From positions 338,657-402,656 of the forward strand of contig NZ_FOAT01000002.1 in NCBI RefSeq assembly GCF_900109655.1: a stretch of 64,000 nucleotides of DNA, written 5' to 3'. The notes below the pieces were generated by a model that saw nothing but the letters and a program-made list of their open reading frames with translations, was not told where the DNA came from and did no database searches. The translations under genes and the position numbers were made by a program. Source of the stretch: Hominimerdicola alba. GTDB lineage: Bacteria; Bacillota; Clostridia; Oscillospirales; Ruminococcaceae. Shown here piece by piece: positions 53,301 through 61,980 of the stretch (its first letter is position 1; each line of letters starts with the position of its first letter).

Positions 53301-53932
53301 GCGCACTGGGCAGCGTAAACCTGGGTGCAATAGAAGAGTACGCCGAGGTCAGGGAAAGATACGATTTCCTCTCGGCACAGCTGAACGATGTGAACGTTTC
53401 AAAGGAAGAACTCTGCAAGATGATAGAGGAACTGACCGAGAAAATGAAGTCGGTATTCATGCAGAGCTTTGAAACGATAAACAGGAATTTCAGCAGTATA
53501 TTCAAAGAGCTTTTCGGCGGAGGAAACGGCGAGCTTATACTTACCGACCCAGAGAATGTTCTTGAATGCGGCATAGAAATAAGCGTACAGCCTCCCGGCA
53601 AGGTGATAACCAGCCTGATGTCACTCTCGGGCGGTGAACAGTCGCTTGCGGCTGTTGCGATATACTTTGCGATACTGAAATACTCACCCGCACCGTTCTG
53701 TCTGCTTGATGAGATAGAGGCGGCACTTGATGACGTTAACGTTACAAGGTACGCGCAGTATCTTCACAGGCTGACGGACAAGACGCAGTTCATAACCATA
53801 ACGCACAGACGCGGTACAATGGAAGAAGCTGATGTTCTGTACGGTGTTACCATGCAGGAGAAAGGTATATCCAAACTGCTGAAAATGAATGCAGGACAGA
53901 CTTCGATACTTGGCAGCGGAGATATCGAATAG
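50357..53932 (+). CDS. smc: chromosome partition protein SMC
   Basis: A 1191-residue ATPase of the condensin complex that organises and segregates the chromosome. N-terminal head with Walker A (GPNGSGKSN) and GRIADIVNGKGSDRR, two long coiled coils, a hinge at about residues 515-680 (ISGVCGTVAQLVGVKSEY), and the C-terminal head with LSGGEQSLAAVAI and LLDEIEAALDD. Full length. The ATG follows GAAAGGCGG. ParB-parS complexes recruit SMC in relatives, which gives interest to the parS-like sites upstream. Confidence 0.97.
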   Translation: MYLRGLELQGFKSFPDKTVLTFGKGITAVVGPNGSGKSNISDAMRWVMGEQSSKALRGEKMAGVIFHGCATRKESPFAQVTLTIDNEDGALGVDSEMVSVTRKLYKNGDSEYLINGSPVRLKDVNELFMDTGLGKDGYSIVGQGRIADIVNGKGSDRREIFEEAAGVAKFRYKKQEAERKLIDAEDNISRLNDIIAELEARIGPLEKQCEKAKKFKVLDDEKTTLEVSVWVTKLEQYRTKLAENEERIALLKEQYETLSAELAEAEAQIEKDLRSSAECAADADDISEKIHEAELSARGGEADIAVCENDIAHIEENISRLKEQIENSRADKYFLESELKQRREELDSLGKKQTEAAEAVAEKEKEFDRLLTEADESDKAVSEVNSAISAAYLEKSRLSFTAESLKNTIQETAERLAELAEDNAETVRNKELADKELAKLRKQHTEKQDAKNEKENVLGGMTKLLDKRKEKLDTAVSTFAQADSRLTEINSRLNILKDLERSMEGFGYAVKHIMNAVKQGRISGVCGTVAQLVGVKSEYSVAVETALGGALQNIVVENEDSAKRGIRLLKESKAGRATFLPITSVKGTRLENDRLENEDGFVALGCDIVTYDKKYEGIVRSLLGRICIAEDIDSASRIAKAYGYKFRIVTLDGQVVNAGGSYTGGSVSKSTGILTRKNEINDLESKRGKLEAERSAAAEEKEKLTNEVHKMAADIEGAKEQLTVLNGDCIRIEAEIKRVSGLAESYEKILSDSGEEEKKLREKGEQADKELDKTLKDTAEVDKKIFEKEAELAGSQEEQEKLKSRRNEISGELSELRVKGAELSKDIETCKESIASLEKTITDRDSDGGKLALEIESEKEKIKGKNTDIEAIKQKIKDSEALAVKLKDDMEEARRKQREYSDSAEKLRSSQKNKLEEKETLAAQLSRGEERKNAITADFDKLVNKLWDEYELTRSTAAEKAQPVEDMTEAEKHLTELKNKIRALGSVNLGAIEEYAEVRERYDFLSAQLNDVNVSKEELCKMIEELTEKMKSVFMQSFETINRNFSSIFKELFGGGNGELILTDPENVLECGIEISVQPPGKVITSLMSLSGGEQSLAAVAIYFAILKYSPAPFCLLDEIEAALDDVNVTRYAQYLHRLTDKTQFITITHRRGTMEEADVLYGVTMQEKGISKLLKMNAGQTSILGSGDIE

Positions 53933-53941
53933 GCGGTACAT

Positions 53942-54391
53942 ATGGGAAGAACGGAGAATGCGGAATTCACTGTGCTGTGCCTGATAGAGGACGGCAGCAG
54001 GGTGCTTTTGCAGGACAGGGTAAAAGCTGACTGGAAAGGCTACACTCTCCCCGGGGGACACGTTGAAAAAGGCGAGTCCTTTGTGGAAGCGGTGATACGC
54101 GAGATGAAAGAGGAAACAGGGCTTGATATCTTTGAACCAAAACTTGTAGGTGTCAAGCAGTTCCCGATAGACGGCGGAAGGTACATCGTGATGCTGTACA
54201 AGGCTACAAAGTTCTCGGGCGAGGTTGTATCCTCGGAAGAGGGCAGAATGGAATGGGTAGAGTACAGCAGGCTTTCCGAGATAAGCACCGTCGCCGACTT
54301 TGAAGAACTTCTGGAAGTGATGAATTCGGATAAGCTTTCGGAGTTTCGGTACATAATCGAAGATGGCAAATGGAAAGCACTTATCGGATAA
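53942..54391 (+). CDS. NUDIX hydrolase
   Basis: A 149-residue hydrolase of nucleoside-diphosphate compounds. The Nudix box is GGHVEKGESFVEAVIREMKE followed by ETG, complete with the metal-binding glutamates. Resembles 8-oxo-dGTP diphosphatases (VLLQDRVKADWKGYTLPGG). Substrate not certain. It lies 9 bp after smc and 39 bp before ftsY in the same orientation. Confidence 0.88.
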   Translation: MGRTENAEFTVLCLIEDGSRVLLQDRVKADWKGYTLPGGHVEKGESFVEAVIREMKEETGLDIFEPKLVGVKQFPIDGGRYIVMLYKATKFSGEVVSSEEGRMEWVEYSRLSEISTVADFEELLEVMNSDKLSEFRYIIEDGKWKALIG

Positions 54392-54430
54392 TGCAGATAA
54401 GTAAACTATAACCGAAAGGGGTTTGTAATA

Positions 54431-55336
54431 ATGGGATTTTTTGAAAAACTGAAAAACGGTCTGAGAAAGACAAAGGAATCGATGATGGGCAGGATAGAAA
54501 GACTGCTCCATGCATTCACTAAGATAGACGAGGACTTGTTCGAAGAACTGGAAGAGACACTGATACTCTCTGATATCGGCGTTAATACCTCGGTGAAGAT
54601 ATGTGACAGGGTGCGCGATTATGTAAAGCAGAAGGGCATCACCGATCCTGCTATGATAAAGGATATCCTGAAAGAAGTCATAGCAGAGATGCTGGGCGAG
54701 GAACAGCCTCTTGATATGTCAACAGTACCTTCCGTTATACTGGTGATCGGCGTTAACGGCGTTGGTAAGACAACTACTATCGGCAAGCTGGCTAATCAGC
54801 TTAAAAATGAGGGCAAGCACGTAATCGTGGCAGCAGCGGATACTTTCCGTGCAGCAGCTATCGACCAGCTGGAAGTATGGACAGAGCGTGCAGGCGTTGA
54901 GCTTATCAAGCACAAGGAGGGTTCCGACCCCGCTGCGGTAGTATTCGATGCACTGACCGCTGCAAAGGCAAGACAGGCTGACGTTGTTATCTGCGATACC
55001 GCAGGTCGTCTTCACAACAAGAAGAACCTTATGAAAGAGCTTGAAAAGATATCCCGTATAGTACATCAGCAGGCTGAGGGCTGTGCGCTGGAAGTTCTTC
55101 TTGCACTGGACGCAACCACAGGACAGAACGCAGTAAATCAGGCACAGCAGTTCAACGAGGCTGCTGATATCACAGGCATAATCCTGACAAAGCTGGACGG
55201 CACTGCAAAGGGCGGTATCGTTATCACCATCTGCGATGACCTGAAGATACCTGTTAAGCTTGTTACCGTGGGCGAAAAGATCGACGATATACAGCCATTT
55301 ATAGCAAAGGATTTTGTTGACGCGCTGTTTGAATAA
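54431..55336 (+). CDS. ftsY: signal recognition particle receptor FtsY
   Basis: A 301-residue SRP GTPase that docks ribosome-SRP complexes at the membrane. Helical N domain, then the G domain: [45 protein letters not shown] and [13 protein letters not shown]. There is no acidic A domain; the short N terminus with basic residues probably contacts the membrane directly. The start follows AAAGGGG. Clustered with smc as in many Firmicutes. Confidence 0.96.
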   Translation: MGFFEKLKNGLRKTKESMMGRIERLLHAFTKIDEDLFEELEETLILSDIGVNTSVKICDRVRDYVKQKGITDPAMIKDILKEVIAEMLGEEQPLDMSTVPSVILVIGVNGVGKTTTIGKLANQLKNEGKHVIVAAADTFRAAAIDQLEVWTERAGVELIKHKEGSDPAAVVFDALTAAKARQADVVICDTAGRLHNKKNLMKELEKISRIVHQQAEGCALEVLLALDATTGQNAVNQAQQFNEAADITGIILTKLDGTAKGGIVITICDDLKIPVKLVTVGEKIDDIQPFIAKDFVDALFE

Positions 55337-55786
55337 ATGATACTTATCGATTTTGGAATAATATGCCGTGAACAGAAAAAGCGCTCGTTCCCGCGCAGTA
55401 TACCTAAAGTGAGGTTTCAGAGCCATATCAGGAGAGAGAACTCCGAAGCCATGTACGATGATTTCTACCATTTTGAAGCTGCCGACAAGCTTACAGGAAT
55501 ATGGTATTTTGCGTGGCTGACAGATGATATATTTCTGGAACAGAGTTTCTTCAATATCGCAGATAAAGGCAGTCCGTGGATATATGCCGTTCCCGAATGG
55601 GAAGAAACTGTAAGGGCGATACTTGCGTTTTATCTCAAGGCATCGCCGATACACAAAATTGCGGTACTGCCGAGGATACAGGACAGGTCAGCAAATGTGA
55701 CCCATGCCGAATGTACTCTCGATGAGTTCATGGATAAGCTGAAAGCGGGAGATATCAGGTGGAACGAGCTGTATAATATCGGCTGA
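55337..55786 (+). CDS. hypothetical protein
   Basis: A 149-residue soluble protein I do not recognise. Several aromatic-rich stretches (YDDFYHFEAADKLTGIWYFAW) and a helical end (ECTLDEFMDKLKAGDIRW). It starts directly after the ftsY stop without a clear ribosome site, so it is probably translated by reinitiation. Precedes rdgB by 25 bp. Confidence 0.6.
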   Translation: MILIDFGIICREQKKRSFPRSIPKVRFQSHIRRENSEAMYDDFYHFEAADKLTGIWYFAWLTDDIFLEQSFFNIADKGSPWIYAVPEWEETVRAILAFYLKASPIHKIAVLPRIQDRSANVTHAECTLDEFMDKLKAGDIRWNELYNIG

Positions 55787-55811
55787 AAAATATTAGAGCG
55801 GAAGTGAAATA

Positions 55812-56390
55812 ATGAAACTTGTAATAGCAAGCAACAATAAGGGCAAGATAAGAGAATACAAGCAGATACTCGAACCCCTGGGTTACGAGGTCATGAGCCA
55901 GTCCGAGGCAGGGCTGGACCTTGAAGTTGAGGAAACAGGCACTACCTTTGCGGAGAATTCAGCACTGAAAGCAAGGGCGGCTTATGCTGAACTTGGCTGT
56001 GCTGTTCTGGCAGATGACAGCGGTCTTTCGGTTGATGCGCTGAACGGCGAGCCGGGAGTATACTCGGCAAGGTACGGCGGCATCGATGACGACAAGGAAA
56101 GATGTCTGTATATGTTAAAGAAGATGGAGAACGTTCCCGATGACAAAAGGGGAGCCCACTTTGTCTGCACCATACATTTTATAGATACCGACGGCAGTGA
56201 GATATGTGTCGAGGGCAGGGTATACGGCAGTATAAACCGTGCGCCCGTGGGTGAGAACGGCTTCGGCTATGACCCTGTGTTCATGTACGAGGGCAGAAGC
56301 TTTGCTGAGATACCCGCCGAGGAAAAGAACGGGGTATCCCACAGGGCGAATGCTCTGAAACAGCTTGAAGAAAAGCTTAAAGCACGATGA
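55812..56390 (+). CDS. rdgB: XTP/dITP diphosphatase (non-canonical purine NTPase)
   Basis: A 192-residue RdgB/HAM1 enzyme that hydrolyses XTP, ITP and dITP to monophosphates, keeping damaged bases out of DNA and RNA. Seen: KLVIASNNKGKIREYKQIL, TTFAENSALKARAAY, VLADDSGLSVDALNGEPGVYSARY (in part) and GFGYDPVF, HRANALKQL. The ATG follows GCGGAAGTG. The stop overlaps the next gene (ATGA). Confidence 0.95.
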   Translation: MKLVIASNNKGKIREYKQILEPLGYEVMSQSEAGLDLEVEETGTTFAENSALKARAAYAELGCAVLADDSGLSVDALNGEPGVYSARYGGIDDDKERCLYMLKKMENVPDDKRGAHFVCTIHFIDTDGSEICVEGRVYGSINRAPVGENGFGYDPVFMYEGRSFAEIPAEEKNGVSHRANALKQLEEKLKAR

Positions 56391-57031
56391 GGTTCAGTGA
56401 ACTGCCAAAGCATTGGCAGAGGATATTCGAGCTTGAATGGATATCGCTCTGTGAGGGCAGCAAGGCGATAGCGGCTGTCATCACCGATGATGAGGAGAAT
56501 ATCATTTCCGAGGGCAGGAACATGACGGGTGAACACAACATACCCAATCCTGCGGCGGCACACGCCGAAACAGAAGCGATTCGCGCACTGGATACCGAAA
56601 AATACCCGAACAAGTGGGGGTATACCCTCCATGCGGGACTTGAACCCTGCGTGATGTGCATGGGTACTTTGGTGATGGGCGGCATACGCCGTGTCGAGAT
56701 AGCAGCAAGGGACGATTTCGGCGGTGCTATGAAGCTGATAGATATGTTTGAGTTTTCAAAAAACAAGGGCATACAGGTAACGTGGCTAGACGATGAGCGC
56801 GGTGATATGCAGAGGGCATTTCAGACTTTGCGCGAATTGTATGTGGGTACTGATGAAGAAAAGCTCGGGCGCATGATGAAAGATTTCTCGGTCTACAACA
56901 AATCAGGTGTCGATGCGGCAGTAAGGCTCTGGGAGAGCGGTATACTTACCGACCCGCGGAAGTTTTCGGCTGAGGAGATATTCGACAGGCTTGCAGATAT
57001 AATGAAAGGAAAAGAATATGATAACAACTAA
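56387..57031 (+). CDS. zinc-dependent nucleoside/CMP-dCMP deaminase family protein
   Basis: A 214-residue protein of the cytidine/deoxycytidylate deaminase superfamily. The zinc site is HAETEAIRAL and, 40 residues later, EPCVMCMGTLVMGG (H-A-E and P-C-x2-C). The C-terminal 90 residues are an extension that tRNA-adenosine deaminases of normal size lack, so a different substrate is likely. It overlaps rdgB by 4 bp and yhbY by 14 bp. Confidence 0.82.
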   Translation: MRFSELPKHWQRIFELEWISLCEGSKAIAAVITDDEENIISEGRNMTGEHNIPNPAAAHAETEAIRALDTEKYPNKWGYTLHAGLEPCVMCMGTLVMGGIRRVEIAARDDFGGAMKLIDMFEFSKNKGIQVTWLDDERGDMQRAFQTLRELYVGTDEEKLGRMMKDFSVYNKSGVDAAVRLWESGILTDPRKFSAEEIFDRLADIMKGKEYDNN

Positions 57032-57314
57032 GCAGAGAGCAGAACTTAAAAGTATAGCAATGAAAATGAAGCCGTCTTTCCAGATAGGCAAGGGCGGTCT
57101 TAATGATGCGCAGACCGCGCAGATAGACGATTATCTCAGGGTACACGAGATAATAAAGGTAAAGGTGCTGGATAACTCGCTGTACACCGCAAGGGAAGCC
57201 GCAGAGGAACTGGCAGAAAAGATAAACGCTGAGGTAGTTCAGGTGATAGGTTCAAATCTGGTGCTCTACAAGCGCAACGAGGAAGAGCCTGTTATCAAGT
57301 TCAAGAGCAAATGA
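57018..57314 (+). CDS. yhbY: CRM-domain RNA-binding protein YhbY
   Basis: A 98-residue CRS1/YhbY (CRM) domain protein that binds ribosomal precursors. TTKQRAELKSIAMKMKPSFQ, QIGKGGLNDAQ (GxxG loop) and VQVIGSNLVLYKRNEE are typical. It overlaps the deaminase gene by 14 bp and nadD by 4 bp. The yhbY-nadD-yqeK-rsfS order is standard in Firmicutes. Confidence 0.93.
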   Translation: MITTKQRAELKSIAMKMKPSFQIGKGGLNDAQTAQIDDYLRVHEIIKVKVLDNSLYTAREAAEELAEKINAEVVQVIGSNLVLYKRNEEEPVIKFKSK

Positions 57315-57922
57315 TGGATATAGGCGTTTACGGCGGCACTTTCGACCCGATACACAAGGGTCATGCAAGGCTGCTGGAGCTTGCAAAAACTCTGGGCGGA
57401 CTTGACAAGGTGATAGTCATGCCCGACAGGATACCGCCACACAAACAGCGGGACGATATGGCTTCACCCGAGGACAGGCTTGAAATGTGCAGGCTGACTT
57501 TCTCGAAACAGAATGATATCGAAGTCAGTGACTATGAGATAAGGCAGGAGGGTAAGAGCTATTCTGTGCTCACTCTGCGGCATCTGAAAAAGCTTTATCC
57601 CGAGGACAGGCTGTGGTTCATAATGGGCAGTGATATGCTGACAAGCTTTACCCAGTGGTACTGCTATGAGGAGATACTCACACTGGCAGGGCTGATATGT
57701 CTGACCAGATACAGCGGCGACAGTGAAGAACTTGAAGCGGCGGCAGAAGAACTCCGCGCAAAAGGCGGAGAGATAAAGATACTTCCCGCCGAAGCTTTTG
57801 AGGTATCCAGTTCACAGCTGAGAAAGTTTATAGCTCAGGGCGATGACTGCAAGGAGTATCTTGACAGCAGGGTGAGAAAATATATAAACAGCAAAGGTCT
57901 TTACAGAAAGCGTGAGGGGTAA
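57311..57922 (+). CDS. nadD: nicotinate-nucleotide adenylyltransferase
   Basis: A 203-residue enzyme that joins ATP and nicotinate mononucleotide to deamido-NAD, downstream of the nadB/nadC steps encoded at 12-14 kb. GVYGGTFDPIHKGHARLLEL has the HxGH motif; IMGSDMLTSFTQW and FEVSSSQLRKFIAQG complete the pattern. Two adjacent ATG codons (57311, 57314) are possible starts. Confidence 0.94.
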   Translation: MMDIGVYGGTFDPIHKGHARLLELAKTLGGLDKVIVMPDRIPPHKQRDDMASPEDRLEMCRLTFSKQNDIEVSDYEIRQEGKSYSVLTLRHLKKLYPEDRLWFIMGSDMLTSFTQWYCYEEILTLAGLICLTRYSGDSEELEAAAEELRAKGGEIKILPAEAFEVSSSQLRKFIAQGDDCKEYLDSRVRKYINSKGLYRKREG

Positions 57923-57924
57923 AA

Positions 57925-58503
57925 TTGAAAGAATCCAAGCAGATAGGGATATACAAAAAGTATCTCAGGGAGCATTTATCGAAGAAGCGGTACACCCATT
58001 CGCTGAATGTGGCATTTTCCGCGGTGGAGCTTGCCAAAAAGTACGGCGGAGATACCGATAAGGCATACACGGCAGGACTTCTGCATGACATAGCAAAGGA
58101 GCTTCCCGCTGATGAACAGCTTGAACTTGTGATGGCTTCGGCGCTTGATGTCAGCGAGATAGAAACAAAAGCAGTCCCGCTTTTCCACGCGATAGCGGGA
58201 GCAGAGCTGATACAGAAGCTTTTCGATATACACGATGAAGAGATAATACTTGCGATACGCAGGCATACGGTCGCATCGGGTGGCATGAGCAAGCTGGATG
58301 TTATAATATATCTTGCCGACCTGATATCCGCTGACAGGGATTACAAGGACGTTAACCGTATGCGCAAGCTGGCTGACAAGAGCCTTGAACGTGCCATGTG
58401 TGAAGCGCTGAGGTTTTCCATATCGGATTCCGTAAGCAAGGGAAATACTATCCCCACAGCCACCCTTGACGCATACAACGAATACATAAAGTACAAGAAG
58501 TGA
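57925..58503 (+). CDS. yqeK: HD-domain hydrolase YqeK (Ap4A hydrolase family)
   Basis: A 192-residue HD-domain phosphohydrolase. Metal residues: RYTHSLNVAFSAVELA, AGLLHDIAKELPADEQL and VIIYLADLISADRDY. Members split diadenosine tetraphosphate into two ADP. A TTG start 2 bp after nadD follows GTGAGGGG. Standard neighbour of nadD. Confidence 0.92.
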   Translation: MKESKQIGIYKKYLREHLSKKRYTHSLNVAFSAVELAKKYGGDTDKAYTAGLLHDIAKELPADEQLELVMASALDVSEIETKAVPLFHAIAGAELIQKLFDIHDEEIILAIRRHTVASGGMSKLDVIIYLADLISADRDYKDVNRMRKLADKSLERAMCEALRFSISDSVSKGNTIPTATLDAYNEYIKYKK

Positions 58504-58520
58504 TCTATAATTCATAATTA
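58504..58520. repeat. AT-rich ATTCATAATT unit
   Basis: Short TATAATTCATAATTA string right after the yqeK stop, matching those after icd and rnc; no palindromic element follows here. Confidence 0.45.
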
Positions 58521-58557
58521 TTTGTCAAATACGAGGACTTGTTGCTTGGAACACAAA

Positions 58558-58586
58558 TTGACAAGGGCAGTAAGTCATGATATAAT
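58558..58586 (+). promoter_or_regulatory. promoter of rsfS
   Basis: TTGACA at 58558-58563, 17-bp spacer, TATAAT at 58581-58586: full consensus. Confidence 0.9.
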
Positions 58587-58621
58587 AGAGTTTAAAACAA
58601 ACAGAAATCAGGAGGAATAAC

Positions 58622-58993
58622 ATGGCAGAGTTAACAACCGAGCAGAAACTCGAAATTGCAGTCAAAGCGCTGGATTCAAAGCGCGGAGAAGATATACAGG
58701 CGATAGGCATCGGCGACCTTACGATACTTGCAGACTATTTCATCATAGCAAACGGTGGTTCTACCGTGCAGACAAAGGCTATGGCTGAAGAAGTGGAGTT
58801 CAAGCTCTCTCAGCAGGGCATCGAGCCCCATCATACCGAGGGTTATGGCCCCAACAACTGGATAGTGCTGGATTACCGCGATATCGTGGTACACGTTTTC
58901 AACAAGGAAACACGCGACCAGTACAAGCTGGAAAGACTCTGGACAGACGGCAAAGAGGTAGATATCTCAAAGTTCGTGACAAAAGAGTCCTAA
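58622..58993 (+). CDS. rsfS: ribosome silencing factor RsfS
   Basis: A 123-residue protein that binds L14 and blocks subunit joining when nutrients are scarce. DLTILADYFIIANGGSTVQ, HTEGYGPNNWIVLDYRDIVVHVF (in part) and YKLERLWTDGKEVD identify it. RBS GGAGGA. It has its own consensus promoter, separate from yqeK. Confidence 0.95.
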   Translation: MAELTTEQKLEIAVKALDSKRGEDIQAIGIGDLTILADYFIIANGGSTVQTKAMAEEVEFKLSQQGIEPHHTEGYGPNNWIVLDYRDIVVHVFNKETRDQYKLERLWTDGKEVDISKFVTKES

Positions 58994-59000
58994 CGCCGGC

Positions 59001-59029
59001 TTTACATTTGAGAAAAAATATGTTATAAT
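59001..59029 (+). promoter_or_regulatory. promoter of leuS
   Basis: TTTACA at 59001-59006, 17-bp spacer, TATAAT at 59024-59029. The leader of about 55 nt is too short for a T-box. Confidence 0.85.
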
Positions 59030-59089
59030 AGTAACCGGATTTTTTGCTTCACAGGAAGCATATACTAAAATTAAGGAAGATGGATCAAT

Positions 59090-61519
59090 ATGAGCAATTA
59101 CGATTTCAGTGCCATTGAGAAAAAATGGCAGAAGTACTGGGAAGAGCATGAAACTTTCAAAACTGATGTATGGGATTTCAGCAAGCCTAAGTTCTATGCG
59201 CTGGATATGTTCCCCTATCCTTCAGGCGTGGGTCTTCACGCAGGTCACCCCGAGGGCTATACCGCTACTGATATAGTTTCGCGTATGAAGCGTATGCAGG
59301 GCTTCAACGTACTGCACCCCATGGGTTATGACTCCTTCGGTCTGCCCGCAGAGCAGTATGCTGTAAATACAGGCAATCACCCCAATGGCTTCACTCAGGA
59401 GAATATCAAGACATTCTCCAAACAGCTGAAGGAACTGGGCTTCGACTATGACTGGTCTAAGATGCTTGCTACCTCCGACCCCGCTTTCTATAAGTGGACA
59501 CAGTGGATATTCAAGCAGCTGTATCTGGACGGCTATGCTAAGTATATAGATATGCCCGTTAACTGGTGCGAGGAACTGGGTACAGTTCTTTCCAACGATG
59601 AAGTTATCGACGGCAAGTCCGAGCGCGGCGGTTTCCCTGTTGTAAGAAAGAACATGAAGCAGTGGGTAATAGACCAGCCTGCTTTTGCTGAAAAGCTGCT
59701 GGAAGGTCTTGACGAGATCGACTGGCCCGAATCTACAAAGAGTATGCAGCGCAACTGGATAGGCAAATCTACAGGTGTTGAGGTAGAGTTCGATATCGTC
59801 GGCGGCGGAAAGTTCTCCATATTCACCACTTGTATCGAGACCATCTACGGTATCACTTTCATGGTACTGGCTCCCGATGGCGAGATAACCGAGAGACTTC
59901 TTGACAGAGTACAGAACCGCGAGGAAGTTCAGGCTTATATCGACGAGACCAAGAAGAAAAACGATATGGATCGTACCGAGCTCAACAAGACAAAGTCGGG
60001 CTGCGAGCTGAAGGGCGTTACTTGTATAAACCCTGTTAACGGCAAAGAAGTTCGTATGTTCATCGGCGATTTCGTACTTGCAAGCTACGGTACAGGTGCG
60101 GTAATGGCAGTACCCAGCCACGATCAGCGTGACTTTGAGTATGCTGTTGCTCACAATATAGATATGATACAGGTAATCGACGGCAAGGACGGTCACATTG
60201 ATGTATCCGAAGCCGCTATGGAAAAGGGCGAGTATCTCGGCAAGGGCTACAAGCTGATAAATTCCGAGGAGTTCACAGGTCTTACCGTTGAGGAAGCCAA
60301 GGAAGCCATCACCGTTAAGCTGGAAAAGATGGGCAGAGCAAAGCGCACTGTTAACTATCATTTCCGTGAGTGGATATTTGCACGTCAGAGATACTGGGGC
60401 GAGCCTGTACCTGTTGTACATACCGAGAACGGCATACACGTACTTGATGATGAAGAGCTGCCTCTGGTACTGCCCGAGCTGGATGACTACAAGGGCAAGA
60501 ACGGCAAGGCTCCCCTTGAAAATGCAACAGAGTGGAAGCAGTACGACCGCAACGGCGTAAAGGGCGTTAGAGAAACATCTACCATGCCCGGAAGCGCCGG
60601 TTCAAGCTGGTACTTCCTGAGATATATCGACCCCAACAATGATAAGCAGTTCGCAGACCCCGAGCTTCTGAAGCACTGGATGCCTGTTGACCTTTACATC
60701 GGCGGACCTGAGCATACCGTAGGTCATCTGATATATTCACGTATCTGGAACAGATACCTGTACGATAAGGGTCTTGCACCTACCAAGGAGCCTTTCAAGA
60801 AGCTGGTTCATCAGGGTATGATACTGGGTTCAAACGGCATAAAGATGGGCAAGCGTTTCCCTGAGTTCGTTGTAAATCCTTCGGATATCATCAGAGATTT
60901 CGGTGCTGATACACTGAGACTCTACGAGATGTTCATGGGACCTCTGGAAGTCTCCAAGCCCTGGAGCCAGAGCGGTGTTGAGGGCGCTAAGAAGTTCCTC
61001 AATCGTGTATGGAATTTCTTCACTGAGGACAAGAACCTCACTGATGATAACGACGGCGCACTCACAAAGGTTTACCACCAGACTGTTAAGAAAGTCACTG
61101 ACGATTTCGAGACACTGGCATTCAACACAGCTATCGCACAGATGATGATATTCGTCAATGCAGTATACAAGAATGGCACCTGCCCCAGAGAGTATGCTGA
61201 GGGACTTATCAAGATGCTGTCCTGCATCTCGCCTCACATCGGTGAAGAGATCTGGAGCATCATGGGTCATAATGATACCATCGCATTCGAGAAGTGGCCT
61301 ACCTACGACGAAGCACAGCTGGTAGAAGATACCGTTGAGATAGTCGTACAGGTAAATGGCAAGATCAAGGCTAAGCTGAACATCGCCAAGGACGAGGACA
61401 AGGAAAGCGTTCTCGCAAAGGCTAAGGCTGATGAAGCAGTTGCTAAGGTCATGGAAGGCAAGAACGTTGTCAAGGAGATAGTCGTTCCCAACAAGCTGGT
61501 TAACATCGTAGTTAAATAA
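59090..61519 (+). CDS. leuS: leucine--tRNA ligase
   Basis: An 809-residue class I synthetase charging tRNA-Leu. HIGH-type motif in FPYPSGVGLHAGHPEGY; the KMSKS loop reads IKMGKRFPEF, i.e. KMGKR. The editing insertion (about residues 225-420) has GTGAVMAVPSHDQRD with the conserved Asp, but the threonine-rich motif normally TTRPDT reads TTCIET. These variants suggest a distinct LeuRS subgroup. The rest is full length. RBS AAGGAAG. Confidence 0.95.
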   Translation: MSNYDFSAIEKKWQKYWEEHETFKTDVWDFSKPKFYALDMFPYPSGVGLHAGHPEGYTATDIVSRMKRMQGFNVLHPMGYDSFGLPAEQYAVNTGNHPNGFTQENIKTFSKQLKELGFDYDWSKMLATSDPAFYKWTQWIFKQLYLDGYAKYIDMPVNWCEELGTVLSNDEVIDGKSERGGFPVVRKNMKQWVIDQPAFAEKLLEGLDEIDWPESTKSMQRNWIGKSTGVEVEFDIVGGGKFSIFTTCIETIYGITFMVLAPDGEITERLLDRVQNREEVQAYIDETKKKNDMDRTELNKTKSGCELKGVTCINPVNGKEVRMFIGDFVLASYGTGAVMAVPSHDQRDFEYAVAHNIDMIQVIDGKDGHIDVSEAAMEKGEYLGKGYKLINSEEFTGLTVEEAKEAITVKLEKMGRAKRTVNYHFREWIFARQRYWGEPVPVVHTENGIHVLDDEELPLVLPELDDYKGKNGKAPLENATEWKQYDRNGVKGVRETSTMPGSAGSSWYFLRYIDPNNDKQFADPELLKHWMPVDLYIGGPEHTVGHLIYSRIWNRYLYDKGLAPTKEPFKKLVHQGMILGSNGIKMGKRFPEFVVNPSDIIRDFGADTLRLYEMFMGPLEVSKPWSQSGVEGAKKFLNRVWNFFTEDKNLTDDNDGALTKVYHQTVKKVTDDFETLAFNTAIAQMMIFVNAVYKNGTCPREYAEGLIKMLSCISPHIGEEIWSIMGHNDTIAFEKWPTYDEAQLVEDTVEIVVQVNGKIKAKLNIAKDEDKESVLAKAKADEAVAKVMEGKNVVKEIVVPNKLVNIVVK

Positions 61520-61527
61520 GTACAATT

Positions 61528-61560
61528 CAGGCAGATGCTTCGGTTGAGGCATCTGCCTGT
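61528..61560 (+). terminator. leuS terminator
   Basis: Perfect 11-bp stem CAGGCAGATGC / GCATCTGCCTG with a 10-base loop, 9 bp after the leuS stop; only a weak T-run. Confidence 0.75.
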
Positions 61561-61789
61561 TGATGTATGCGCGTTTTCGTGAAAATTAAGGATAATGTGC
61601 AGAACCTGTTAGAAACATATTATGACCACAATCAGATAGACGGTGAAGAATAAAACAGCGTCACAGCGAGGTATACTATGACCTGCTGAATCAATTCGAT
61701 TTTATGTGAGTCGTGTATTTTATTGTCAAAATAACCAAATTATGAACGAAAATATTTTCAGATAATTTTTAAATTTTTCTTCAATGCTA
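61561..61789. other. AT-rich intergenic stretch without recognised features
   Basis: Between the leuS terminator and the rpsU promoter I see no credible gene, hairpin or repeat; the DNA becomes steadily more A+T-rich toward the promoter. Confidence 0.5.
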
Positions 61790-61818
61790 TTGACTTTTCA
61801 GACAAAATATAGTATAAT
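61790..61818 (+). promoter_or_regulatory. promoter of rpsU
   Basis: TTGACT at 61790-61795, 17-bp spacer, TATAAT at 61813-61818. The leader of about 155 nt contains GC-rich pairing segments (for example around 61910-61960) and may be regulatory. Confidence 0.87.
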
Positions 61819-61980
61819 TTATCTTGTAATTATTTCGGCTGCAAGGTTCTCGCATATCTTAGACAGAGAAAGCGTAAAGCGTTTAAGTTTGCACTAGCAG
61901 ACCTTCACTATCACCCTTGCGGTGTGCGGGAGCGGTCGGAGGATTACCTCTGTCATAGGTGGCAAAGGGAGGGAAACATT

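Noticed and set aside
59030-59089. T-box leader before leuS
   Set aside because: The leader is under 65 nt and has no GGGTGG core.
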